In this document: piece by piece, positions 10,833 through 19,805 of the stretch
How the letters are laid out: each line of letters begins with the position of its first letter
Numbering within the stretch: position 1 is the first letter of the stretch
Source: Marsupella aquatica
Lineage: Eukaryota; Marchantiophyta
NCBI GenBank assembly: GCA_973895155.1
Contig: OZ316899.1
Span: 3,782,001 to 3,846,000, forward strand
DNA length: 64,000 bases
Direction: 5' to 3'
Made by a program: the position numbers and the translations under genes
Notes under the pieces: model-generated
Database searches by the model: none
Told to the model about the DNA's origin: nothing
The model's input: only the letters and a program-made list of their open reading frames with translations

Positions 10833-10974
10833 ACGCTGTCGTGATAATTCAATTATTCATGATGAAATCATTACCACTAAGTATATTAGTAAGTATATAG
10901 GTTAGATTTATATTTTGTTACGGGGTAACTAAATAATTTGACTATTACGTATGTGCATGCAAGGTAAGCAACTA

Positions 10975-11345
10975 TGCAAACCACAAGATGCATGCACAAA
11001 TTGTTTGGATGCATTTACAAATTGTTTTATTTGCATGCAATAGTCGTTTTATGTGCATGCAAGGTGAGCAAATGTACAAGCCACAAGGTGCATGCACAAA
11101 TTGTTTTAGGTGCATGTAAATTGTTTTATTTGCATGCATTAGTTGTTTTATGTGCATGCAAGGTGAGAAAATGTGCAAGCCACAAGGTGCATGCACAAAT
11201 TGTTTTAGATGCATGCAAATTATTTTATTTGCATGCATTAGTTGTTTTATGCGCATGCAAGGTGAGCAAATGTACAAGCCACAAGGTGCATGCATGCACA
11301 AATTGTTTTAGGTGCATGCATTAGTTGTTTTACTTGCATGCATTA
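10975..11345. repeat. 98-bp tandem repeats upstream of the LTR promoter (about 4 copies)
   Basis: Copies begin near 10978, 11077, 11175 and 11273, each with ACAAGGTGCATGCACAAATT. The units are dense in GCATGC and CATGCATG, the RY-type core. The equivalent array in the 3' LTR has three copies. Its place just upstream of the TATA box suits a transcriptional enhancer, which is inference. Confidence 0.88.
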
Positions 11346-11449
11346 TTTGTTTTGGTTGCAATAGTACTAGCATACATTCCTATGTTGAATGTGTGCCACT
11401 TGGCTTTCATCCAAGCATTTGGGCGTAATCCATGTCCTCTTGGATTCAA

Positions 11450-11457
11450 TATAAATA
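11450..11457 (+). promoter_or_regulatory. TATA box of the element B 5' LTR
   Basis: TATAAATA, within a block that is also conserved in the diverged LTR near 43190 (CTATAAATAAAGTG on the minus strand). The upstream motif GTGTGCCACTTGGCTTTCAT is shared as well. Conservation between diverged LTRs supports a real promoter. Confidence 0.75.
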
Positions 11458-11704
11458 AAGTGGTGAGGGACACTCTCTCATCATTCCCACATTTTGATAA
11501 TTTCCGCGTCGAAGCGATCCTCTTTTCTTCATCTTTCTCTTCTATTCTTTGCCTTATGTATATAATAGTGGGACATCCTTTGGCCCGAATAGCAAAGGAA
11601 TAAGTGGTAGACTTATAGATGGGACCTTAGGGAACAAGGTCTCTTTGGAAACTTAAGGGTGGGGCATCCTTTGGCCCTGATAGCAAAGGAACAAGAGAGT
11701 CATT

Positions 11705-11920
11705 ATGAATCCAAGAGGGAGAGATATCCCTAATCTTCCCCTTCGTAACCCATTTTTGGTTAGAGTCCATCTTTTAGACAAGCCATCCACGAGGCAGCAT
11801 TTAACTTATCACTTTGGAGCTCAATTTGCAACTGTTGTTATGAGTTCTGATGAGCCAATAGTATACCCAGTAGTGTCTTACCGAGAGGAGTGGGAGTGCA
11901 TTATCTTTGTCCTTTATTGA
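11705..11920 (+). CDS. LTR-encoded small ORF a (71 codons), 5' LTR copy
   Basis: Starts at an ATG about 250 bp downstream of the LTR TATA box and ends with TGA. The product contains NPFLVRVHLLDKPS, then HLTYHFGAQF, MSSDEPIVYPVV and EEWECIIFVLY. The same ORF is intact in the 3' LTR (19304-19519). A diverged but clearly related ORF is on the minus strand at 42755-42997, which keeps LIRIHCLSKHTMR, LLYHFGFE, NAPFVYPIVVYGNEW and IFILY. Retention of one frame between LTRs that have diverged strongly in nucleotides argues for protein coding. No known domain is recognised. It lies in the transcribed part of the LTR, so it would be at the 5' end of the element RNA. Confidence 0.6.
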   Translation: MNPRGRDIPNLPLRNPFLVRVHLLDKPSTRQHLTYHFGAQFATVVMSSDEPIVYPVVSYREEWECIIFVLY

Positions 11921-11924
11921 AGTC

Positions 11925-12206
11925 ATGGATCTAAATAGGAGTCCAAATGACATTCCTATTTCATTTTCTCTTTGAGATATTAGGATTGTATGTTGTAGAA
12001 AAATTAGTTTCCGAGATGTGTTGATCCGCAAGTATGGCGAAGTAAGATTTAATAGTATATTAGTTTCACCTGAACCTTTCTTAATACCCACCACCTTTCT
12101 TACAAGAGTTATCATTTTGGTTTTAGTGTAGAACTTATGGGCATGCAAGGTTAACTTCATAAGAGCCAACATGCTCTTACGAAAAAACACGGTCACCCGG
12201 ACATAA
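11925..12206 (+). pseudogene. LTR-encoded small ORF b, 5' LTR copy (two stops)
   Basis: Begins ATG four bases after the stop of ORF a and stays readable to a TAA that straddles the LTR end. It encodes MDLNRSPNDIP, then DIRIVC and FRDVLIRKYGEVRFNSIL. A TGA at 11973 and a TAG near 12123 interrupt it; the 3' LTR copy has a Gly codon at the first of these. The minus-strand relative at 42509-42754 is uninterrupted and keeps MDFNRQP, DIRVVCRKK, RDVLVRKYEDERYN. In that copy only a TAG separates ORFs a and b in the same frame. The pair may be one spliced or recoded protein, or two products. Confidence 0.5.
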
Positions 12207-12207
12207 G

Positions 12208-12225
12208 TGGCGACCATACTGAGGA
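12208..12225 (+). promoter_or_regulatory. Probable primer binding site of element B
   Basis: TGGCGACCATACTGAGGA, four bases after the 5' LTR. It begins with TGG, which pairs with the CCA end of a tRNA. The donor tRNA cannot be named with confidence. Confidence 0.5.
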
Positions 12226-12354
12226 ACCGCTGGATTTTGGAGTTAGCTTGTGCATGTTTAAGTTTTGGTTGATGGAGAGAGATATGATTTTGGAACTATA
12301 AGTCCTTAAATTGTGAGTATATCATTAATTAGTCAAGAGGGAAGGTTTGTAATC

Positions 12355-14160
12355 ATGGGAACTGAGATTAATCCAACTGACATGGAAAGGTTTTCATCTT
12401 TGGTTGCTGCATACTTACATGGAATGAAGGAGAAGGAGATGGAGTAGAACAAGAAGAAGAAGTTGCTTAGGAGGATCACAAAGTACTTGCACTCGGTTCT
12501 TACTAAGCAAGGAGAATTGGATGGGCAAAATGTGATAAGGTATCTCTAGGGATACTGGACAGAGGCTATAATTCACAAGATTGATGCTGAGATAGCAATC
12601 AAGGAGTTTGTGTCTTTGGCGGAACCTAAACTCAAGGAAATTGTTGTTTCCTTGACAAAGGGAGCTAATGGAGAAAAGGCATGGAATATTTTTGAGCTGA
12701 GAATGAAAGAAGAATTTCAGCTGGAAGATCCAGATAGGGTCACCCAGGCATCTTTCCTTGATTGGGTGACTGACAGAAGTAAGAAGTTGGGACCTCAAGA
12801 GTTGATGAGGGAGTTTGTCAAGAAGTTCAATCAACTTCCAAAGATAGGATCTGAAGTTATCAAGATCCAGAAGGCTACTCTACTCATTCGGGCTGCTGAT
12901 GAGAAGCTTCAGGATGAGTTAGAGTTTGCTCTTGAGCTAATGAACCCGAGTCGTGGGGCTAATCAACCAACTTGGGAGAAGGTTGAGATTGCTGTGCTAA
13001 GAGTCAGTCAAAAGCATAGAAGGAAGAAACTCAGTCATGAAGGTGTTCTGGACACAGTAGCACCTGTGACTTCTATGAGGAGAGTGGAGAAGATGGAATC
13101 AACAACCGGTAGAGGTGAGAAGAGTGTGGACAAGATGGATGAGTTGTCTGAACTCATGAAAAATCTTATCATTCTTGCCACTCAAGCTTTGGGACAAATT
13201 GGAGGCAACACATCGAGACCACCATCAAGAGGTAGTGGAGGAGCAGGAAGTTCTATCGGAGGACCAAGAAGCTGGAATTGCATTTGGTGTGATAGCAAAG
13301 AGCACTCTAGAAGAGAGTGTGCTGAGCTGTCTGCTGATCTAAAGGAGAGAATGGTTAAGTTTGTTGAGCATGATGGCATAAGAAAACTTGTCTATCATGA
13401 TTCGGGTGAACTTATTCCAGTCAATGCCAACAAAGGTGGGATGAAGGTACTAGTGGAGAAGAGAATGGCTGAACATCATAACTCAGCCATTGTTGCAGCT
13501 TATGAGGATAAGGGTGAGCATGAAGCAGATGTCTACACTGGGTTTGAGGATCCTTTGTCAGCAGGATCCTCAGAGACAGAGAAGAAAATGCTAGCAGAGT
13601 TTGTAAGGAGGAAATCAAGTTGGAATGATCATGTTTTGATCTCTACTTTTACTGCAGAGGTAGGGTCTCTATGGGATTCTATGGTGGAGGAGAAGAGAAA
13701 TTCTGTGGAGCCTTTGGAAGAACGTGCTAAAGAAAAACAGAAAGTGGATTCTGGACCTTCTACTCCTAGGCCATCATCTGATGTGCCAATGAAAAGGAGT
13801 GTTTGATTTGAGGACAGAGTAAGCACACCAAAAGAGTCTACTTCAACCCCTTCAAAGGAGTTTGAAGTAGTAAAAAAGGAGAAGATAAAAAAAAGACCTG
13901 GTTGGATACTTGGAAGGGATGTGGAGCAACACATAGAGTATGACCAGGTTGCTCACAAGTTTTGGAAAGCCATAGTGAGTGGAGTCACCAATGAGGAGTT
14001 TTTTGCTTGCATAAACTCCAAAGTGCAAGATGCTTTACTTGCAAAAGTGAAGCAAAAATGATTTTATAAAGAAGGACCTCATGTATTGGGAGCAGAGTTT
14101 TATTCTGAAGTTGGAGAGGATGGAGAAGGTTCATTTTCAAGAGCTAATACAGAGTGTTAA
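12355..14160 (+). pseudogene. gag: gag region of element B
   Basis: The frame opens at ATG 12355 and runs through to pol in one frame. Stops at 12445 (TAG), 12547 (TAG), 13804 (TGA), 14059 (TGA) and 14158 (TAA) break it. The capsid-like region is helical and charged. A CCHC zinc knuckle, CIWCDSKEHSRREC (C-x2-C-x4-H-x4-C), is at 13279-13320 and would bind genomic RNA. A Ser/Gly-rich linker precedes it at 13195-13265. The older minus-strand gag at 19806-20987 aligns along its length. Comparison with that copy puts Arg or Gln at several of the stops. The uninterrupted part 12610-13806 alone is 398 codons, typical for gag. Confidence 0.85.
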
Positions 14161-15033
14161 GTGTATCAAGTAAATGTTGAGAAGATCCCCGGACCACAGA
14201 TGCTAGAGTCTTCAAAGGAGGAGATCCTTGGACCACAGATGCCAGGGTCTTCAAAGAAGAAGATCCCTAGACCACAAATGCTAGGGTTTTCAAATGATGA
14301 AGTTTCTAGATCACAAATGCTAGAGTCTTCAAAGGAGGTAGTTTCTGAACCAAAGATATCAGAAGCTAAGTTATTGGACTTGGGAAGATGGGAACCATTG
14401 ATGGGAGAAAAATTTGACAAGTCACAAGAAGTGGCAAAAATCAGTCAAGAGGAGATACTCAAGGCTTCACAAAGTGTGTGGGTCATGTGTGCCTCTACCA
14501 TGAAGAATCTTGAATTGGAAGATGACAATGAGTCCATCTTGGAACCATTTTGGGCAAGAACTTGCTCAGTGGTGGAAGTGGAACTTGTTGGGATGGAGGG
14601 CAAAGCCCGAGCATTGATTGATACTGGATCAGAGGTAAATCTAATGTCAAGAAGCATCTATGTTCTTGGGCAATGGATGGTTGATTGTGATACCCAGTGG
14701 TCGGTAAACTCAATCAATCGTTCAAAGAATACACTTTGGGAAGGATGTCCAGGAGTTCCAGTGAAGGTTGACAATGTGATTGAGCCAACTAACATCTTTG
14801 TGCATGATAGCTTACCCTATGATTTGATTTTAGGGCAGCCCTACATTACTCAAGCTCGATTGGAATACAAAGTTTTGCCAGATGGTACTCATATGGCAAA
14901 GGTGAGGAGTCGAGATGATTTGCGAATTATCCAGTTTCCTGTGGTGAAACCTGGACATTGGAGGAATCGGAAGGAGTTGAGAGGACCTGAATCCAAGGAA
15001 AGAAATGAGGATTTCCGGAAGGTGTCTCGTTAA
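14161..15033 (+). pseudogene. Protease region of element B with a 13-residue repeat
   Basis: Same frame as gag. At 14191-14385 five 39-bp units encode repeats of the type GPQMLESSKEEIL. A retropepsin-type aspartic protease follows. Its active-site motif ALIDTGSEVNLMS has DTGS at 14620-14631, and a downstream PYDLILGQPYI, a typical flap or second-hydrophobic-strand region, is near 14816-14845. The protease would cut the Gag-Pol polyprotein. The frame ends at TAA 15034-15036 where the polyprotein should continue. Confidence 0.85.
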
Positions 15034-15036
15034 ACA

Positions 15037-16937
15037 ATGCGGGATGGCGGGGCACCGTCTCTGATGGCTTGGAATGTGAATAGTTTGTTGGCAAGTTCAT
15101 TTAAAGGTGAAAGCTTGCATTGTCGAATTTCTTATGTGAAAGTGTGTGAAACTACTAGAAAATTCAAAAAGAAAATTGCGAGGATTGAGGATACTATGCA
15201 AATACATGGATTGCTAGAGGAATGTGAGGAGATTGAAGGCCTTCTAGATGAAGAAGGAGTGGTTGTCTCTTTGGAAGAAGTAATTGAAGGTCTTTCAGAG
15301 GGGAGAACTTTTATGGAAATCAGTCATGAGTTGTATGGTGAATTATCTCAATTTGTTGAGGTCAACACCATGTACAAAATGGTGGACAAGAAAGTGAGAC
15401 CAACGACACTTCCTTTGCCTTTGGATGCTAAGGAGGTTCTGGAGAAGGCAAGGAAGGAGACCAGTCTTAGAGATCGGACTAAGATTGGCCATAAATTCAC
15501 AAAGGAAACCCTTAATCAACTAAGGATTGACGATGATGGGTTGTTGACAAGGAGAGAAAGAAAGAAGTTTTGACAAATGATTGGTGAACATGGTAAGGCT
15601 TTTGCATTTTATCTTGAAGAGATGGGATGTGTAGATCCTAGTGTAGTTACTCCTATGGTGATTTTCACTGTCCCTCATATTCCTTGGGACTTGAAACCTA
15701 TTCCGGTGCCAAAGGTTTTGTTGCCTAAACTTATTGATCTATTGAAGGAGAAACTTTCCACTAGGATCTTGGAAAGAGCAGATGCACCTTATTCTAATTG
15801 TTGGTTTACCATTCGCAAGAAAAATGGTAAACTTAGATTTATTCAAGATATGCAACCATCCAACAAGGTTACTATTCGCAACACTGGGATAGGACCTATA
15901 GTTGATGAGTTTGCAGAAGAGTTTGTCGGTAGAGCCATCTATTCATGTGGTGACCTCTATTCAGGCTATGATCAGTTTCAGTTGGCTCAAAGTAGCAGAG
16001 ACATCACTACAATGAGGACACCTTTGGGGCTACTTCGCATGTGTACTTTTCCTCAAGGAGCAACCAATTCAGTGACACACATGCAGATGCCATGAATAAG
16101 GTACTACATCGTTTATTCCAGAGAAGACTCAACCATTCCTTGATGATATGCCAATCAAGAGGTGCTTGGAGGCAAAGAAGAATGAGACTGTACAAGAAGA
16201 TGGGTTGCGACAGTTTGTTTGGGAGCACATTCAGGATGTGAAGGCCATCTTGAAGAGACTGATTGAGGTTGGGCTCACTCTATCTGGAGAAAAATCTTCA
16301 TTTGGACTCCGTGTAATCCTGATTGTGGGACAGATTTGTGGAGTTGAAGGGAGGAGGCCAAATGAAGGAAAGGTGGATACAATCAATCAGATGAAAGATT
16401 GCAAAACATCTTCAAAGGTGCGAAGATTTCTTGGTGCTTGTTTGTTTTACAGGGTTTGGATTGCACACTTTGCACATATTACTGATCCCTTGTATGGATT
16501 ACTAAGAAAGAATGTGCAATTTATTTGGATTGAGGCACACAAGGAGGCTATGCAAAGATTAAAGGAGGCATTACTTAGCCCCCTTGTTCTACGTTCCTTA
16601 TGCTATGATGGGAGGCCAATCATTGTTATTATCGATTCAAGCCCTGATGCTGCTGGATGGGCAGCAGGGCAAGATGATGAAGAGGGAAGGGAGATTTGCA
16701 TCAAAGTATGGGGCTAAGGTCTTTTCAGCAAGACAAAGACATTATCCTAAAATCAAACGAGAATTATGGGGTGCAAGAACAGCTTTGTGCCAAGAAAAGG
16801 TCTACTTGATTGGAGCACAAGTAATTCTTGAGACAGATTGTTTACCACTTTTAGGGATGATTGCTAATTGTGATACTCCAGATATTGCTATGCTACGTTG
16901 GATAGCTTTTATTAGAATGATCAATCCTGAGCTTTGA
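15037..16937 (+). pseudogene. pol: Reverse transcriptase and RNase H of element B
   Basis: The frame continues from the protease; a TGA at 15574 stands where a basic residue is expected. RT fingers and palm are at 15700-16095 (CGDLYSGYDQFQLAQSSRD, then TPLGLLRMCTFPQGATNS). A frameshift near 16085 and another near 16130 precede the catalytic FLDD at 16136-16147. RFLGACLFYRVWIAHFA at about 16421-16471 is the thumb region. RNase H follows from about 16610, with frameshifts near 16690 and 16937 (VFSARQRHYPKIKRELWGA, VILETDCLPLLGMIA). A TGA at 16935 replaces the Arg of the usual R-H-x-x-G/R-K-D-N motif. The Q-F-V-W-E-H-I-Q-D-V segment near 16214-16243 recalls Ty3-type polymerases common in basidiomycetes. 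Confidence 0.88.
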
Positions 16938-16941
16938 CATA

Positions 16942-18490
16942 TTGCTCGAAAAGATAACCCCTGTAGCTGATATGCTGTCAAGAGCTCAATATGATTATAC
17001 TGAGATATCTGAAGCAGTTCAAGTAATGAGTGGAGAATTTGAGATTTTACAATTTCAAGAGGAACTGTATTCGGGCCAGTTGCTTTTGATTGGGAGGTAT
17101 CTTAGTACTCTTCAAAGCTCTTCTGAATTGACAGATGATGAGTTTCAGCGATTACGAAAGAAGGCTTACAAGTTCATGCTGAAGGATGGTGTCTTATGTA
17201 GAAGATCTTTGAAAAAAAGACATGTTCCATGTAGAGTCCTTGATACTAAAGAGGAGAAGAATAAGGTCTTGTGGGACTTTCATGATGCAGTTGAAGCAGG
17301 ACATCGAGGAGTTAGAGCTACTTATGAGCGGATTCAGAAATGGTATTGGTGGTCAGGCATGTATGTGGATGTGAAATCATATGTTTGATCTTGTAAGACT
17401 TGCCAATATTACTCTAAAGTTTGATTTAGGCATGTATGTGGATGTGAAATCATATGTTTGATCTTGTAAGACTTGCCAATATTACTTTAAAGTTTGATTT
17501 AGGGATGGGTTTAATCCTACTAGTTCTTTATCATTACATTTTCAGTGGGCAATAGATGTGGTGCACATGCCATTGGGAGTTAGAGGAGCAAAGTACCTTA
17601 TCCTTGCAAGAGAAGATTTATCTTCTTATGTGAAAGGAAGGGCTTTGACCTCTAATACTACTGAAGTAGTATGCAGGTTTGTACTAGAAGATATCATTGC
17701 ACGTCATGGTTATTTTATGCAAATGAGAACAGATAGAGGAGAACTCAATTTGGATGAGGCTATAGATTTCTTTGATCGATTCAACATCAAGCTCGAACTT
17801 ACTACTGCCTACAACCCGGAAGGCAATGGGAAGATTGAGCGAGGACACCCACCGATTGTAAATGCCTTGGTAAAGTCTTGCCAAAGAAAAGCATCAATGT
17901 GGCCAAACCTTCTACCATTTGCTCTTTTAGCAGATCGGATGATATGCACTTCAACAATAGGATTTGCACCTACTAAATTGGTCTGTGGACATTTACCTTT
18001 GATGCAGATTGAAGAGAATGTTCAAAGCTGGAGAACAATTGATTGGGACGATGACATCACTCGAGAGGAATTATTGGAACAAAGGATTGAGCACTTTAGC
18101 CAGACCAAGGAGAAAATTGAGGAGGCTTTACTAAAGCTAAAGAAGGCTCCTGAGAAGAATAAGGAGCGATTTGATAAGACTCATCGTCTGAGGCCTATCC
18201 CAATCCAGAGTGGAGATTGGGTATTGATCTATGAAGGAGGACTTGAGCAACAACATTCTACGTTAAAAAAGTTTGCACGTCGTTCGAGAGGACCATTTGT
18301 TGTTGAAAAAGTCAATCCTAATGCAACCTACTTGGTTAGAGAACTGGATGGAACAATTCATCGCACTCCCTATGCAGGAAAACGAGTGAAATTGTTCAAG
18401 CGACAAACTCACTTTATGGCAGAAGAAGAAGAGTTTGAACCAGATGACTTTGAAGCTTTGGATGAGGATGAAGATTACCGCGATCTATAG
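16942..18490 (+). pseudogene. Integrase of element B with a tandem duplication in its zinc-binding domain
   Basis: Starts in the linker after RNase H (ADMLSRAQYD). The HHCC domain is at about 17276-17415 (HDAVEAGHRGVRATYERIQ, CKTC); its frame has TGA at 17386. A 73-bp segment, 17355-17427, is repeated at 17428-17500. The catalytic core then follows: Asp at 17555-17557 in AIDVVHMP, Asp at 17732-17734 in RTDRGELN, and Glu at 17837-17839 in NGKIERGH, giving D-x34-E for the last pair. The C-terminal part has a basic coiled stretch, GDWVLIYEGGLEQQH, RSRGPFVVEKV and an acidic tail ending at 18490. No chromodomain is present. Confidence 0.88.
17355..17500 (+). repeat. 73-bp tandem duplication
   Basis: Two adjacent copies, 17355-17427 and 17428-17500, nearly identical (one visible C/T difference). 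Each has AGGCATGTATGTGGATGTGA. The duplication lies in the integrase zinc domain and shifts the downstream reading. Confidence 0.92.
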
Positions 18491-18516
18491 GTGTGGTGCA
18501 TCCGAAGGTTGCATAG

Positions 18517-18533
18517 GTTTGGTAGGGGTGATA
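18517..18533 (+). promoter_or_regulatory. Polypurine tract of element B
   Basis: GGTTTGGTAGGGGTGATA ends directly before the 3' LTR TGTC. It is the expected site of plus-strand priming. Confidence 0.6.
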
Positions 18534-19303
18534 TGTCATGATAATTCAATTATTCATGATGAAATCATTACCACTAAGTATATTAATAAGTATATAGGTT
18601 AGATTTATATTTTGTTACGGGGTCCTAAATAATTTGACTATTACGTATGTGCATGCAAGGTAAGCAACTATGCAAACCACAAGATGCATGCACAAATTGT
18701 TTGGATGCATGTACAAATTATTTTATTTGCATGCAATAGTCGTTTTATGTGCATGCAAGGTGAGCAAATGTGCAAGCCACAAGGTGCATGCACAAATTGT
18801 TTTAGGTGCATGTAAATTGTTTTATTTGCATGCATTAGTTATTTTATGTGCATGCAAGGTGAGAAAATGTGCAAGCCACAAGGTGCATGCATGCACAAAT
18901 TGTTTTAGGTGCATGCATTAGTTGTTTTACTTGCATGCATTATTTGTTTTGGTTGCAATAGTACTAGCACACATTCCTCCGTTGGATGTGTGCCACTTGG
19001 CTTTCATCCAAGTGTTTGGCCGTAATCCATGCCCTCTTGGATTCAATATAAATAAAGTGGTGAGGGACACTCTCTCATCATTCTTACATTTTGATAATTT
19101 CCGCGTAAAAGCGATCCTTTTTTTTCTCTCATCTTTCTCTTCTATTCTTGCCTTATGTACATAGTAGTGGGGCATCCTTTGGCCTGGATAGCAAAGGAAT
19201 GAGTAGTAGACTTATAGATGGGACCTTAAGGAACAAGGTCTCTTTGGGAACTTAAGGGTGGGGCATCCTTTGGCCCGGATAGCAAAGGAACAAGAGAGTC
19301 ATT

Positions 19304-19519
19304 ATGAATCCAGGAGGGAGAGATATCCATAATCTTCCCCTTCGTAACCCATTTTTGGTTAGAGTCCATATTTTAGACAAGCCATCCATGAGGCAGTATT
19401 TAACTTATCACTTTGGAGCTCAATTTGCAACTGCTGTTATGAGTTCTGATGAGCCAATAGTATACCCAGTAATGTCTTACGGAGAGGAGTGGGAGTGCAT
19501 TATCTTTGTCTTTTATTGA
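19304..19519 (+). CDS. LTR-encoded small ORF a, 3' LTR copy
   Basis: 71 codons, intact, differing from the 5' LTR copy mainly by conservative or single-base changes (for example VRVHILDKPSMRQYLTYHF). The frame and both ends are preserved. It would be read only from transcripts started in the 3' LTR or from the repeated end of the full RNA. No domain is recognised. Confidence 0.55.
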   Translation: MNPGGRDIHNLPLRNPFLVRVHILDKPSMRQYLTYHFGAQFATAVMSSDEPIVYPVMSYGEEWECIIFVFY

Positions 19520-19523
19520 AGTC

Positions 19524-19801
19524 ATGGATCTACATGGAAGTCCAGATGACATTCCTATTTAATTTTCTCTTGGAGATATTAGGATTGTATGTCGTAGAAA
19601 ATTAGTTTCCGAGATGTGTTGATCCGCAAGTATGGTGAAGTAAGATTTAATAGTATATTAATTTCACCTGAACCTTTCTTAATACCCACCACCCTTCTTA
19701 CAAGAGTTATCATTTTGATTTTAGTGTAGAACTTATGGGCATGCAAGGTTAACGTCATAAGAGCCAACATGCTCTTACCAGAAAACACGGTCACCCGAAC
19801 A
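19524..19801 (+). pseudogene. LTR-encoded small ORF b, 3' LTR copy (frameshifted)
   Basis: Opens with ATG at 19524 (MDLHGSPDDIP). It has TAA near 19560 and lacks one A in the run after GTCGTAGAA, so the frame is lost before RDVL. It keeps a Gly codon in LGDIRIVCRRK where the 5' LTR copy has TGA, which shows that stop is secondary. Confidence 0.5.
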
Positions 19802-19805
19802 ACGC

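Larger units (their letters stand above)
10837..12203 (+). repeat. 5' LTR of element B (1367 bp)
   Basis: TG...CA terminal repeat, homologous over its whole length to 18534-19801. It holds four copies of a 98-99-bp repeat, a TATA box at 11450-11457 and two small consecutive ORFs (11705-11920 and 11925-12203). The extra 98-bp unit explains the length difference from the 3' LTR. Confidence 0.93.
10837..19801 (+). mobile_element. Element B: nearly complete Ty3/gypsy LTR retrotransposon (8965 bp)
   Basis: Two long LTRs (10837-12203 and 18534-19801) flank a gag-protease-RT-RNase H-integrase region in the Ty3/gypsy order. Both LTRs start TGTC and end CACCCGRACA. A 4-bp duplication ACGC flanks the element at 10833-10836 and 19802-19805. 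The element lies inside the gag gene of an older related element on the other strand. The LTRs differ by scattered substitutions and by one copy of a 98-bp tandem repeat. Coding is broken by many stops and a few frameshifts, so this copy is not autonomous. The RT to RNase H segment is closer, from memory, to the Ty3 group common in basidiomycete genomes than to usual plant chromoviruses. Confidence 0.92.
18534..19801 (+). repeat. 3' LTR of element B (1268 bp)
   Basis: Homologous to the 5' LTR. It has three instead of four 98-bp repeats (18670-18950), a TATA box at 19047-19054, ORF a at 19304-19519 and a decayed ORF b from 19524. Confidence 0.93.

Noticed and set aside
10972-11324. Overlapping ORFs of about 110 codons on both strands in the 5' LTR
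   Set aside because: They are translations of the 98-bp tandem repeat, and the strand-symmetric openness reflects its palindromic GCATGC content.
10975-11345. Regularly spaced repeats that might suggest a CRISPR array
   Set aside because: The units are contiguous 98-bp tandem copies without unique spacers and lie in an LTR of a eukaryotic retrotransposon.
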